Assembly: GCA_037577475.1 (NCBI GenBank)
Contig: CM075194.1
Coordinates: 7,367,992-7,431,991 of the forward strand
Source of the DNA: Chaunax sp. Z400
Lineage: Eukaryota; Chordata; Actinopteri; Lophiiformes; Chaunacidae
Reading direction: 5' to 3'
Length of the DNA: 64,000 nucleotides
Shown here in pieces: positions 23,241 through 35,765 of the stretch (positions within the stretch are counted from its first letter, which is position 1; each line of letters begins with the position of its first letter). A program made the position numbers and the translations under genes. The notes below the pieces were generated by a model, which worked only from the letters and a program-made list of their open reading frames with translations, was not told the origin of the DNA and did not search any database.

Positions 23241-26200
23241 TCACTTTGCTGCCAGCTGGGCCTGACGGCGAAGCAGCACGTAGATCTTCTCTTTGATCCA
23301 GTCCTTGTTGTACGGCTGGTACGTCTGTGTGTCAGCGCGATACCTGAGGCATCACCAAAAATTAGATTCACTTTCAAATACTTTTAGGCTTCTTTCTATA
23401 ATCCCAATTTGCAAGTTAAATGACATTTATTTTCTCAAGGGAAAAAAAAGCATAAGACACTTTCTTTCCTGATTTTTGTGTTTGCTTACCCTCTCCAAGA
23501 GGTTGAAAGTCATTTAAGCAGGCTGGCGTTTTGTACACAGAGGCTTGAAATTCCCACCTGCATCTCCCAAACTAACAAAAATGCTAAACTGAACTGACAA
23601 GGCTTCAAGTTTCCCCTGCTGTTATTGGATATTTGCAGCGGTGTGGGTTTGAGTACTGGCTTGTACATCTTCTGCACTCACAATAAAAACAGGACCCTCT
23701 TGACACCGAGATGGCACACTACAAGGGATTTCACACCACATACATTTGTACAGTATGATAACATGAGGTGGAAAACTGGTAAAAATGAGGTTCTGATTTT
23801 CTCATTTCAATCAAATGCACCAAAAAGGCTGGAGATAAAACCTTTAGAAACTATTTACTTCTAAAAATGTATGTATCAAATCCAGCTATTACAACATTGC
23901 TGAATGTGTCTTTGTGGAGTTGCTCTATGAGTTTTTGTCAATACCAAAGATGGAAATGCCTCTGATGCTGCCTAAGTTGCTGAATCGGGTATCGAGTCCC
24001 CCAATGAAAAAACCATGTCATCTACTGTATTAGCGCCAAAACAAGACCTGGATGAAAATATGGATGCAGCTCAGCAGAGTTTTTCCTACACAAATAGCCA
24101 GTACCCATAAATAGCAGGTGACTCATGTAACTTCAACAAACTCATGATTTATACTGTCAAAATAGATAATAAAACAGGAGTTACATGACATTCATTCTCT
24201 GTATGTATTTCTTCATGTTTTACAAAGGGTTTACTCTGAGCCAGACCATACTACAATGATAGTCATCATTTATTCATACACAGCTCTTAAGACATTCTAA
24301 TGCACTGGTAGGGCTGTGAAATATGACCATAATCACATATACCCATATGTCATTTCATATGTAGATAATACAAATCATGATATAGTACAATTTTCTGCAA
24401 ATATAATTAATATAAAATGACCATATAGAAATGCCTATTTCTTATATTTTGAATTATATACTTGACAAATAGAAGCTTGTTACTCATATTTGATTTTTTT
24501 TCTCTCCTTTTTAAAACCATGGTGGAAATTTTCAAATAAGCATATAAGACAATGTAAAATATGACTGTATAAAATATAAAAAAGTAAACAGAAAACACAT
24601 GATTGCTATGATGCTAAGTTCACGGTGTTTCAGTCTATTGTCACTGTGGCAGGAACATTTGTGTTTACTCACAAGCAACTTTAATCTCTTTTCCTCACAC
24701 ACACCACCAGTACACTGTTTCTATTTCTCTCTCCTCGTCTGCTCTGTTGACTTTCTTCGTAAACAGTCTATGGTTTATAAACTTGTCAAACTTACACCAA
24801 ACAGCTGAGGTCAGCCAGGTCATCGATGAAGTCAAACAGCTGGCTGATGTCATACGTTATCGACGGACTGTTGGGATTCATTCTCTTTAAATGCTCCTCG
24901 TACATCTTACACACACCTGTGCAAGAGACAGAAAATACAATAACTCATAACACTCCTCTGTGTAAAACATGCTAGCACAACAATCTACAAAAAGATGAAA
25001 AATAGTAAATAAACAAGAGATTGTACTTTGTCACTGTTGTATGCCCATCTACATGGACACAGAATATAGAAATTGAATCGAGAGAGAGCTGCTCCTCTCT
25101 AGCTCCCTCCGATCGAGAGAGGGCATCTCACCAAATTGTAACGAGTCAGTGGCAGAGCTCAAACAATGCTTAGATCAAATATGAACCTAATATGAACATA
25201 TTGTAGCGTACTCTTCAGCTATAACACCAAATTGTTTGTCACGAGCCAGCCTCCATACTATTGTGTCAAGACAGTACGTCACCACTAACTGAACCGTTTA
25301 CTGGCCTGATGAGGCACAGTGCATTCTGGGTGTTGCAGAATTTTTACGCTTTGCACAGAATGGAATACCACAGTCCTTCTTCTGCATTTTCTCTGGTCAT
25401 GCAGCACCACTTTCGAAATATTTGCATCTTTCTACTACAGCATAGAACCCAGTTTTGTGCAAAACCATCTTTCAAGAGGTGAGATCATTCTTAAAGGAAT
25501 TTGTTAAGGTCTGTGGCACTGTATATTGTCTGCTAAGTTACTTACATATGAGTTATATAGACAGAGTTTCATTTATAAATCATGGTCAAATCCAATCAAA
25601 ATAAATAAAAGGGTTCTCCACTTCAAAATCTAAGATAAACACAATGACAAAGACGTAACGGGTAGAACAAATAATTACACATCCAGGTCTTTCATATAAT
25701 TGTTCTAAAGTTTGGTAAGAAACTGAGTTTGGTCAGCTTTCATCTGTCTTGTGCTTTTATATCTTTATTTTATTGTCGCACACAAACATCTTTCAGTTAC
25801 TACTGGTGCTTACTTGCCATCGTGTTAAAAAAAAAGGTGCCTGCGTAGACTCTTGTTTGTGTTGCAATTGAAGGACATGCAGAACAAGTCCTGATGCATG
25901 CAGAGAGAACATCTACGCGTGAGTCAGAGAGGAAGCAGAAGTATACTAGTCCTTCAAAAAGCAGCATGGCCTTACCTTCCATACATTCGTTAACAGATTC
26001 ATAATCTGCGTACGTCCTTCCCTCTGGTCTCTTCGTGGGCTGCACCAACAGGATAGTGTGGGACTGAAAAACCAGACATGCATTGTTAGACTGTGGCTTG
26101 AATAATAATACTTACTTAAATAATAGTCAAAATTTATAGCAAAAAATCTATTAAAGGGGTGATAAATGAGCGAATCGCTTGGGTTACATAGAGGCAGTTG

Positions 26201-26718
26201 TGCAGCTAACATGCGTTAAAATTAATCTTATATTGTTATTATAGGTCGTTCTGTTAACATGACATGATGAATTCGTAAGAAAATAAAATGCAGCCATTCA
26301 ACAAAATATTAGAATCCCCTATTTCCGGCATTTTTTAAAGATTCTATTAAGTTAAATCAAAGACAAAGCAAACAGAAGCACGTCTCAGTTTAAGGCTGTG
26401 TATTTAAGTAAATTAGCTGCATGTTAGTAAACTGACTTTCAGGGACAGTCAAAGTTGCGTTAACTAACTTGTGTACCCATAGCTACGGGGCTGATAAGCA
26501 TTCAATCTGTGATCTATTTTTCTCAGTCGTGTGTATCATTGCAGCTGCTCCAGTGCCAAACGCCCCCCTCTTACATGCTAACGTTAGCAACGACCTTACA
26601 GCCTTATTAAACACCTTTTCTGCTGAAACAAGATGTAAAACCAACTTTGTGTGATGAAGGTCTCCGTGAATACACAAACATATATACATTAAACATTGTA
26701 TCACGTCGTACTGACCAT
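23241..26718 (-). CDS. erh: ERH, enhancer of rudimentary homologue, complete 104 aa
   Basis: ERH is a small, almost invariant nuclear protein that dimerises and serves as a cofactor of RNA-processing factors. Coding exons in transcript order are 26718-26716 (start codon only), 26063-25976, 24916-24796 and 23343-23241. They sum to 315 nt, i.e. 104 residues plus TGA, exactly the family length. The reading opens M-SHTILLVQPTKRPEGRTY, continues with ADYESVNECMEG, VCKMYEEHLKRMNP and QLFDFIDDLADLSCLVY, and ends YVLLRRQAQLAAK. Every intron is GT-AG. The start context is AAAACCATG and the donor GTCAGT follows the ATG immediately. The protein looks intact. The gene is divergent from psen1, whose coding start is about 1.8 kb away. 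Confidence 0.98.
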
Positions 26719-26928
26719 GGTTTTAATGTTTTTTAGTTGGTCTCGGTCGATTTTCTTGGGCCTTGCTTCCTCACAGACGACTCGACCTTTGACACCGGAA
26801 GAACAACTCACCTAAAATCGTTTTCCATGATCGAACTGTTCCAGCGATTCTGTATTCTTGTTTTTAATTTGAATTACGTTGTTCAAACGCTAGCCTTCAT
26901 AGAAGTTGATCATTTGATTATTAGTTAT

Positions 26929-27356
26929 TCATACCACCAATATTATGGTGTAAAAATAATAAAAACTACAACAAAAGAACTCCGTTTTGATCCTGAACGC
27001 TTCCTGAAGGTGTGCGCTTGTAATGGTTCCGTATTTTTGTTTGTTGGTCTTTTCTCATTTTAAAGGTTACATTCATATTAGATGATTCGGATAATCTGTA
27101 ATTCATTCAAGACATCAATATCATTATACAAACAAAACAAAAATAACAAAAACTACAAACAAAAGTCAAAAGGCATTTTGATCCTGAACGCTTCGGTTCT
27201 GTATTTTTGTTTATTCTTTTAAGTTAAGAGCAAACATTCGTATTAGATAAGTCGGATACGAATACGGTTTATTTAAACCACCAATATTAATATAGCCTTC
27301 ACTCACACTCAAAACACTCAAACGACATTGTGATGTTGAACACTCCTTGAATGCGG
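26929..27356 (+). repeat. Tandem triplication between erh and psen1
   Basis: Unit 1 (about 26929-27108) and unit 2 (about 27109-27268) share, in order, an ccaatatta/tcaatatca start, aaaaactacaacaaaag / aaaaactacaaacaaaag, ttttgatcctgaacgcttc (exact in both), ctgtatttttgttt and the form ttcatattagatgattcgga / ttcgtattagataagtcgga. A third, partial unit (27269-27356) repeats accaccaatatta, cattgtgatgttgaacactc and cttgaatgcgggaag. Confidence 0.7.
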
Positions 27357-27964
27357 GAAGGCAGGAACTATTTTACTCCGACGGCCCGGATGTTCTGTGA
27401 GAGGACAGGAACAACAAAGGGGAGAAAGTGCCCGGGCTATAAACCTACTTGGGAGTTTATCATTTCGCAAAAACAAGGAGGTTAATTTTTTTCCAAAGTA
27501 GGTAAATATAATTTGTTCAACCTCGCTACTCAGGAACTGTATTTTCTCTGAGCTTTCTAAGCTAAGTAGCGTTAGCCACCCAGCGCGGCCGCTGCCTACT
27601 TGCTGTAATGACATTTTGGCTAACTAGCCATTTTAGCCATTCGCTTGTGATAAAACGCCTCTATTTGCAATAAAGATATGCAATGGTAGATAATTAAGAG
27701 TTACGGCTTGCTATCTTGTCAAGTAACGGATAGCAAGAGGTCACATTTTATCATTAGTCGAAATATTTATTTATTTAATTATTTTACCGGCGTTTAATCT
27801 GTAACGTAAATGTTCCATTCAGGTATTCAGGTATTGGCAAAATGTTTTAGTGTTCATCAATATTTGTCACTCTAATGTCAACTTCATAGGACGATTCCTA
27901 ATGGTACACCTAAGCACCATATTTAACCTAATCAGCAGTTTTTCCATGTATTTGAACGATGCGT

Positions 27965-28265
27965 TCAAATATTTTCATGTCTACAATATGTAATATTCCC
28001 CATAAGTACATCTAAGGGGTTGTTGTTGATGGTCATGTAATTATTCAGTTCTCTCCTGTCCTTACTGAGGTGATCCCCTCCAAGTGCCGCTCCAATGTAA
28101 GAGCTAGGGGGACAAGAACCACAGTCCCTGTTTTGTGCAAAAAATAATAATTTTAAAGTCCAGATTCTTTGGCCCTTGGCTTTAAAATGCATAGAACGAG
28201 GACTATGGAGCGGATTGTGGAGTCACATTAGGAAGAGATCATTAACATCTAGTAAGGACCGGAGG
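27965..28265. repeat. Probable teleost dispersed repeat
   Basis: The text ccctccaagtgccgctccaa, tgtaagagctagggggacaa and gaaccacagtccctgttttg matches wording I associate with a widespread fish repeat. It lies just upstream of the psen1 coding exon 1. Family and ends are uncertain. Confidence 0.45.
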
Positions 28266-28514
28266 AATCCAGAAATCACAGCATTGCATGCTGGGCCTTT
28301 TTGGATTTTTCAATCAGTCATGCTCTATCTTTATAGTCTGCACAACACATAACACCCTTTATCTTTACAGTCCTGCTTTGACTCAATGCTGTTACATGTA
28401 TGCCTTCATCATAACCATTGTCTTTCACTAAAAGACATAACTTGGTCCTATTCTCTTTCATCAGGGCAAAATATTTTGGTTTGTATGTGAGGACAAGAGT
28501 CTGCCGAGCCAACC

Positions 28515-31500
28515 ATGGCGAACAATCCAGAGGATATTGAAAACAATATGGTCAGTATGAAAGAATGCTTCACATTTTCTCTAAAACGTTTATCCCTGTC
28601 TGTGTTCAGGTATTGGGTAATGATTAGCAAACAGCTCTTGTCATGTGCAATCCAGTGCTTCCGTGTCAAGTGATGAAAGAGACATCCTTTTTTTTTTTGT
28701 CAGTTTGTGATTGCCACTCACTGGAGGCCCATGAGTCAGTTTACTTTGGATACATTTCGCCTTCCATATAAAATGATAATTATGGATGGTTATGTGCTGA
28801 TAAGGAAAAAGATGTTTGATGACTTTGATTCATGGGAGGTAGAAAAATTAAGAACGTCAGTGTGCTTCTTTCCTGCCTGTATTTGTCTCTTACAGTAAAT
28901 AAAGGTAGGGCCTCCCTAGCCAAGAAGTCAAAGTCCTGCTTTACTGTCTCAGTACAGTTAACTACCCAAGGGTTAGCTAAATGTTTTGTTTACTCCATAA
29001 CAACTATGTGTGCATATTGTCTCTCTCAGAACTACAAAACATATGATTTCTGTCTTGAATAGCATATTATGGTCAGTCAGACTGATAATCAGTGAGGTCA
29101 GATTTGAGACAGGCCAGTATGGCTACAAGAATTTTGTTATACTACCAGTATTACAACCCTACTAAGTAACTTTTTAGTTCTATAATCCCATGACTGAGAA
29201 ACAGTGCTGTGTACTGTACGACACAGTGAGGTCATTTTGTATAGCAGCCTGTTTAGGAGCTCTGGCTGTTTTCACTACCCAGAACACTCTCACTGTCTTT
29301 ATGTGTGCGTACCTGGTGAGATTGCTTCATGTCTTGGCTGCCACATGCCTTGACTCGCCTGGAAGCCTGACATTTTAAGTTCACATACTCTCTTTGATTT
29401 TTCATTTTGTCCTGATGGGACAGATCCTGAGGTTCAGTGGGAAAAAGCACAGCGTTGCTATGAGGAGCTGGTCAAGTGAGTGTAAATGTGCCAGTTAATG
29501 TCTGAAAAGCAAACATGAATCACCTGATAACAGTTTGCTCAAGTGTTTGTCCATCCTGTAGACACAAACATATTAAATGCTTGAGTTAGACTCTGATAAT
29601 ATGATGTTCTGGTTGAGATATATATTGATTTAGAACTGCTACAGAGAAATGCAAGAAGATAGATTTGGACTATTCATGTAACAAATTCTGGCCTCAGATT
29701 TTTAAGAAGTCTGTGGTTTCTCAAGCTCAAGCTTGACTTTTAAATATTAGATTTATAGACAAGAATAAAATAGCTCTGTTTTTGAGTCTGTTGCACATTG
29801 CACAAAAGCAAACACTACAAGTACTGCTTGCATGCAGATCACATATTGTGGCAGTGTTATATTTCACAAATGATTGTTAATCTTTTTTCCTTTTGTTAGA
29901 TAGTTCATAGTAGGGAGTGACAGGAATCAGAGGGAGAAAGAGGGCCATGAAAAGTGTTGAAGATGGAACCAGTATTGTCACAGTTACTTTGAAGACTGTA
30001 TGTTTTAGTCTTACATCATTAGCTCATCTGAATTGGCCAAATATTTTTTTATAATTTATAACTTGATATCATCGCTTTATTGAATTACCCCTAGATGGAG
30101 GCATGTTTTTGTTTATTCTGAGAAATAGTTGTTCACACAAAGATAAATTTTTTTGTCATTCTCTACTTATCCCATGCTTATGGGATATTGGTTAAGGTTT
30201 GTTAGTCCATAAAACATAGCTGAGCAGCGTTGCAATATTCTCAAGCAACTCAACAAGATGGGATTTGTTTTAAAATGTAAAAAAAACAAAAATGACTCAG
30301 TGGAGCTCGATCAAAGTCTCCAGAAGCCTGGAGATCCCAAATTAATTTGAAAATATGTTATTTACACCATTTTCAATCTGATATCTTCACTGTAGCCTCT
30401 AAGCTAAATGTAAAAGCATGCACCCTGTTTGAAGGAGGTGCACAAGCCTGTACATGCCTCCCCATCTTGTTTCTTTGTTTAAGAGAATACTGCTTTGCTG
30501 TGAAGCTCCACATTTATATTATGGAATAGAAAACTGACTTTCCATCAGCATTCATATGAGTGGTTAATGAGTATTTTTTTATATTTGAATGAACTGTTCC
30601 TTTAAGTTGTGTGTCAATGTTATTATAGAAAACTCTATTTAAACTGACACTACGCAAATATTCAAATTCCTGTACATCGAGTGTACTAAAAAAAGTAGCT
30701 GTTCTTCCACACCTAAAGGACCAACAGGAGACCAATGTAACCCCTGAACCCACCCAGCAGCCACAGGAGGCTGCAGTGACCAGAGCACGGTCCAGAGGAA
30801 GCTCAGGATCTGGAGGAGGCAATGGTAGTGGACCAGAGCAGAACGGACAGCCCCCTGCCCCTCATCCTCCACGTGTGGTGGAGACTGAGGAGGACGAGGA
30901 CGAAGAGTTAACCTTGAAATACGGGGCCAAGCACGTCATCATGCTGTTTGTGCCCGTGACTCTCTGCATGGTTGTCGTTGTGGCAACCATAAAGTCCGTC
31001 AGCTTTTACACCCAGAATGATGGACAGAGATTGTGAGTGTCAAAATTTTTATTAGACTGTGCTATAGAGAGAAATGAGATTTGACTTGTGCCTGATCCAA
31101 AGTTCAAAAGGTCTTTTTTGTTTTTGGGGGGGCGATGAAATGCAACCAGACCACTGTGCCACTAGGTGGAGTCAACACAGTATATATCCTACCTATAGAG
31201 CTAGAGTTAAGTTTAATGTCTTAAGTTCATTAAGGCTGAGTGTTAATCTGGCTCAGGTCATAAAACTTAAACCAATCAACATTTATATACTAATCCAGAG
31301 CAATTACATTAATCTGAAATCATCAGCACTAAATGAGTGTAAGCAGCTGCAATAAGAGTTATTGCACACAGATAATATATGAAAAATACTACTGCATGTC
31401 AGAGAGAGAGAGATACATTCCTATTTTCTGTATGTCACCCTTAGGATCTACACACCATTCCCTGAAGACACAGACACCGTAGCACAGAGAGCGGTCAATT

Positions 31501-34500
31501 CCATCCTGAACGCCACCATCATGATCACTGTGATCATCGTCATGACTTTGGTGCTGGTGCTCTTATACAAGTACCGCTGCTATAAGGTACATGCTTCTCA
31601 CATCACACATGATTTTGCACCATGCACTGCAGACCTGAGGTGAATAATAATATTTAAATAATTTTTTTACAGCAGATGTTTTGACTTGTTATAGAATGGA
31701 AAGCACAGGTGTAACCAATAATAATAAGATGCATCATTAGATCTCTTGGATGTATCTAATGATTGTGGTTCACCTCTATGTGAAACACATTATTGCGTAA
31801 ATGATATCACCACATGGGCTCAGGAACACTTGGTAAAGCTCTTGCTGGTAAACACAGTTCATTTGCAAATGAATGCATTCTGTTTTTATTTTCACTTGAC
31901 TCAGTGTCCCTACTTGTAAAAATGTCATTTGTCACAGCATAACATCATGAATATGAATTATATGGCTAAGTTATTTTGTTCTTTTGTAAAAACAAAACAA
32001 AAAAACAACAACATTGTGCCCATTTGTCCCAGTGACATACATATTTATTTGCATATATTATAGGGAAATGAGATCTCATCACAAGTGGTCACTAGAGACG
32101 TATTATAATGTCAGTGGGAGAGTCAGCTGTACAGTTTTGATCGGATCACCCAGAATGGTTGATGTTAATACCAGGTCTGAACAGGTTCTATGATGGTCAT
32201 TGTATTGCCTTCTGTAGTAACCCAACACAACCTGGTTGTCCTGATAGTTTAAAACAAACACTAGTTGCCCATTTTTGCAAGTACTGATTTGCTGGAATGG
32301 TGTAGTTCACAAAACCTCATGACTCTGCAGGTGATCCAAGGCTGGCTCTTCCTCTCCTCCCTCCTCCTGCTCTTCTTCTTCTCCTACATCTACCTCAAGT
32401 AAGCCACACTCCTCAACGTTTCGTCTCATTTTACAAGTTTCCCACACATTCTTATGAATGTCAAGATGCCAAATTCTTATCGATGTTGGATGGAGTCTTT
32501 CCAGGAATTTCCATCATGTCTCTGCTCTGTCCAACAGGGAGGTTTTCAAGACTTACAACGTGGCCATGGACTATTTCACCCTGACGATAATAATTTGGAA
32601 CTTCGGAGTGGTGGGCATGATCTGTATTCACTGGAAAGGACCACTGCGGCTCCAGCAGGCCTACCTCATCATGATCAGCGCCCTCATGGCCCTGGTTTTC
32701 ATCAAGTACCTGCCAGAGTGGACTGCTTGGCTCATATTAGCTGTCATATCCGTCTACGGTAAATCCTCCTCTCTCTTCTGCTTTCACATCTGTGTACTCA
32801 GTTATCTGCTTCCTTTTTAGTGCTTGAAGAAAAGGGCAAAAAATAGAAATCCTTTAAGGAAATGCAGATTGGTTCTAAGACAACTCTGTTTCACTTCCCA
32901 TAAGCCCTTTTGCTGGTGATAGAAGATGTTGCTTGAATTGAAAGAATGGTTAAACAGATCATATTATAGGTTGTTGATTTTTCTTTTGACACAACAGAAA
33001 AATGGCGGAGAGGTATTCACCATTTTCCTCATCTGTCAAGGAGTAATACATTTGCCAAAAAACAACTTTGAGTTTGATACAGTTCAGGTGCTGGCATGCT
33101 GTGTAAATGCAGCACAATCAGTGCCTTGTTTTGTCCAATTCTTTTGACTCCCCAGGTCATCATGGACAAAGACAGAGTTTATCCAGTGTGTTCACGTGAT
33201 CTTGCATCAGTTTCTAGTTTGGATATCAGTGACATCACTGGGCTTCCTTCAGAATAAATAATAAATAAAGAGAGTATGGGTCTTTAAATGGGCTTCGTCT
33301 TGAAGCCTCTCTTCCCTTCCAGAAATCACTTTAGTACTTGCGTCTTGTGATCACATTTGTCATGTCAGGTAGCTGTTTTCGGTCTCTCACAGAGCCCTCT
33401 GTTTGGTGGCTATAGCATCACTTATCTGGACTTCTTTTCTCCTTTCAGATCTGTTAGCGGTGCTCTGTCCCAAAGGACCTCTGAGGATCCTCGTGGAGAC
33501 GGCTCAGGAGCGGAACGAACCCATCTTTCCAGCTCTCATCTACTCTTGTAAGACAGACACTGGTTATAGACACACATTCAGCAACATGTTGTTGTAGGAA
33601 AATGGAAATGGGGCTTTTAAATACTTCACATTTTAAAACAAATCTGCATGAAAACATTCAGAAGTTAGAATGGCTTTCTCATTAACCTGCCACTTCAACT
33701 TTCTTTAGTGTTAAAAAGTACCTACACGTACTTTTAAGTGATTAAACAACTGATGCATCAAATCAACCAATAGCTTTCTGTGCTCGATTGTCACATTTTA
33801 ACTTCTTCACGATGTTACACTTCATATATCAGTTAAGCTGCTTTAAATAGTTGGATCTACTGTAAACTGACCTTAAATGCTTTCAGGGCTTTCACTTCTA
33901 CTGACTTCATCTCATTTCAGTGCTCATAAGTCAACTAAAATGTAAACTTTCTTCTGCTTTTTCACTTCAACTGTCTTTTCTTTGGCTTGTTTCCATTAAA
34001 CTTCCACTTTAATTTCTTTCAGTGCTTCTGTTTTATCTGCCAATTTGACCAATTTTAGCAAATACTTATCAAATCTTCAAAGAATCAACATTTTAACAGA
34101 CTTTAAGTTGTTTAAAACATTTCAACTACTGAATTTTAGCCTTTTCTTTGTTTTTGTTGGGTTCTATTTTTTACGTAAATCTTGACACCTTTCATATTTT
34201 TTACTCTCTCACCTCTTCTCCAGCTACAATGGTATGGCTCGTCAACATGGCCGACACTGAAAGGCCAAAAAGAAACTCAACAGAAGCAGCATCACCTCAA
34301 CAAGAGGCTCAAGGAGGTGAGCGGGTTGGTAAAAATGTGTGGTCAACTAGATTGAATGAGGTTTAATCTGGCATAACAGTGAGCTTGGTGTTTAGTCTGA
34401 CTGTTATCCTTTGTCTGTAGCCGTGGCGTCTCCGACTCCCTCCAATCTGTCGCAGGACGATGGAGGCTTCACCCCCTCCTGGGTCAACCAGCAGCATCAC

Positions 34501-35765
34501 CAGCTGGGGACGCTCCAGTCCACCGAACAGACCAGACAGGAGATCCAGGATATGGCCGCCGCTCGTCCTGTTGAAGACGACGATGAGGAGAGTGAGTGAA
34601 GAGGGCTGAGTATTAATTTAGCCAACATAGTTTTTGGGCGTGACCATCAGCTATATCTTAATTATACTTTCTTATATGTTTGGCTTTTGGATGTTTTTGA
34701 GCCAAAACAGTAAAGGTGCAAGCTGTAAAACCAAAACAATGATTTAAAAAAACGGCTTCAGGCTTCAGAGTCGGGAGATAATTATCTTGGTTTATCACTG
34801 CAAGTCAGTTTATCTACAGTAATATAAATAAGGATTATACAGCAGCAGCTTTAATGTTTCATTTTTACACTATCTAAATAGAAATCACTGTTTCTTCCAT
34901 ATGTCTCTGTATAAACCACACATCCTGCATTCATTACTATCATGTATTAGTTTGAGGGAACTACATTATGATCATTTTAGATTGATCTTTCAATCCTAAC
35001 ATGAGGCAGAGCTCTTCAATTCAAACTGAAGAATTCCCAAATCGTCTGAGTCCCTCCTCCGTGTGTAATCATCATCCTTCAGTTCCCTAAGCTCAGAACA
35101 TTTAGGGAAAGTTTTTATGTGCTCCCTTTCCTGTGAAATGAGTATGTATGTTAAGGAGACATACATGTTTTTGGTTAGGAAGCAACTATTCATGGCAATT
35201 GCTAGGTTTCATGTCCATACTATTTGGGGGGCATTCGGACATAAAACCTCTGTAAATACGGGGTCGGATCTCTTATTTGTAAAGTAATTACAGTTGAGAA
35301 AAGATGAGGTGAAGCTGAAGTGGATCTTGTGTTTGAATTGACTCCACCCTGAATGCGGTGTCCTGCTGTGTTCTCAGGAGGCGTCAAGCTGGGACTTGGA
35401 GACTTCATCTTCTACAGCATGCTGGTGGGAAAGGCGTCGGCCACAGCCAGCGGCGACTGGAACACCACGCTCGCCTGCTTTGTGGCCATCCTCATCGTGA
35501 GTGTCTCTCAGCGTTTATGTGAACCACCTGATTGTATAACAGAGCTTAGCTGATTTTGTTTGTCACACATTTTTTCATTGTGCTATTTTCTGTGTCTCTG
35601 CCACCGCAGGGCCTGTGTCTGACCCTGCTCCTCCTCGCCATCTTCAAGAAAGCACTCCCCGCTCTTCCCATCTCTATTTTTTTCGGGCTGGTCTTCTACT
35701 TCGCCACAGACAACTTGGTACAGCCCTTCATGGACAAGCTGGCGCTACACCAGTTCTACATTTAG
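28515..35765 (+). CDS. psen1: Presenilin-1, catalytic subunit of gamma-secretase, complete
   Basis: Presenilin-1 is the polytopic aspartyl protease core of gamma-secretase, which cleaves Notch, APP and other type I membrane stubs. Coding exons are 28515-28550, 30719-31032, 31445-31586, 32331-32398, 32538-32758, 33449-33547, 34224-34316, 34421-34591, 35378-35496 and 35610-35765. They sum to 1419 nt, 472 residues plus TAG. The N-terminus is short and divergent (MANNPEDIENNM), followed by an acidic patch and ELTLKYGAKHVIMLFVPVTL (TM1). TM6 carries the first catalytic aspartate at about D261 (VYDLLAVLCPKGPL). The second is D390 in GLGD of TM7. The PALP motif is at about 438-441 and the protein ends ALHQFYI. 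The large cytosolic loop is divergent in sequence, as usual. Exon 1 is preceded by an acceptor at 28463-28464, giving a spliced 5' UTR. PSEN1 is preferred over PSEN2 because of the MALVFIKYLPEWTAW context, gene length and papln/erh linkage. Confidence 0.95.
30080..30610 (+). repeat. Dispersed fish repeat, copy C (near full length) in psen1 intron 1
   Basis: It begins with tagttgttcacacaaagata and ends with gaatgaactgttcctttaag, so its ends are diverged reverse complements. Inside are gtttgttagtccataaaaca, gtctccagaagcctggagat, atttgaaaatatgttattta and agcctctaagctaaa, in the same order as copies A and D. Having both ends makes this the most informative copy for defining the element. Confidence 0.7.
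33670..34150 (+). repeat. Degenerate short tandem repeat in a psen1 intron
   Basis: Phrases such as cacttcaactttctttagtg, cacttctactgacttcatct, cacttcaactgtcttttctt and ttccactttaatttctttca recur every 25-60 bases between psen1 exons at 33547 and 34224. It looks like a decayed minisatellite with a unit around 'ACTTCAACTTTCTTTAGTGC'. Confidence 0.55.

Larger units (their letters stand above)
26719..28464. promoter_or_regulatory. Divergent erh / psen1 intergenic region
   Basis: The two genes point away from each other across 1.8 kb, so both promoters and untranslated first exons should lie here. A local triplication occupies 26929-27356. A GC-richer patch at about 27360-27610 (cccgggc, gcgcggccgct) is the best candidate for the psen1 promoter/first exon; the erh start site should be just above 26720. 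Exact start sites cannot be read from sequence alone. A dispersed repeat covers about 27965-28265. Confidence 0.5.
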
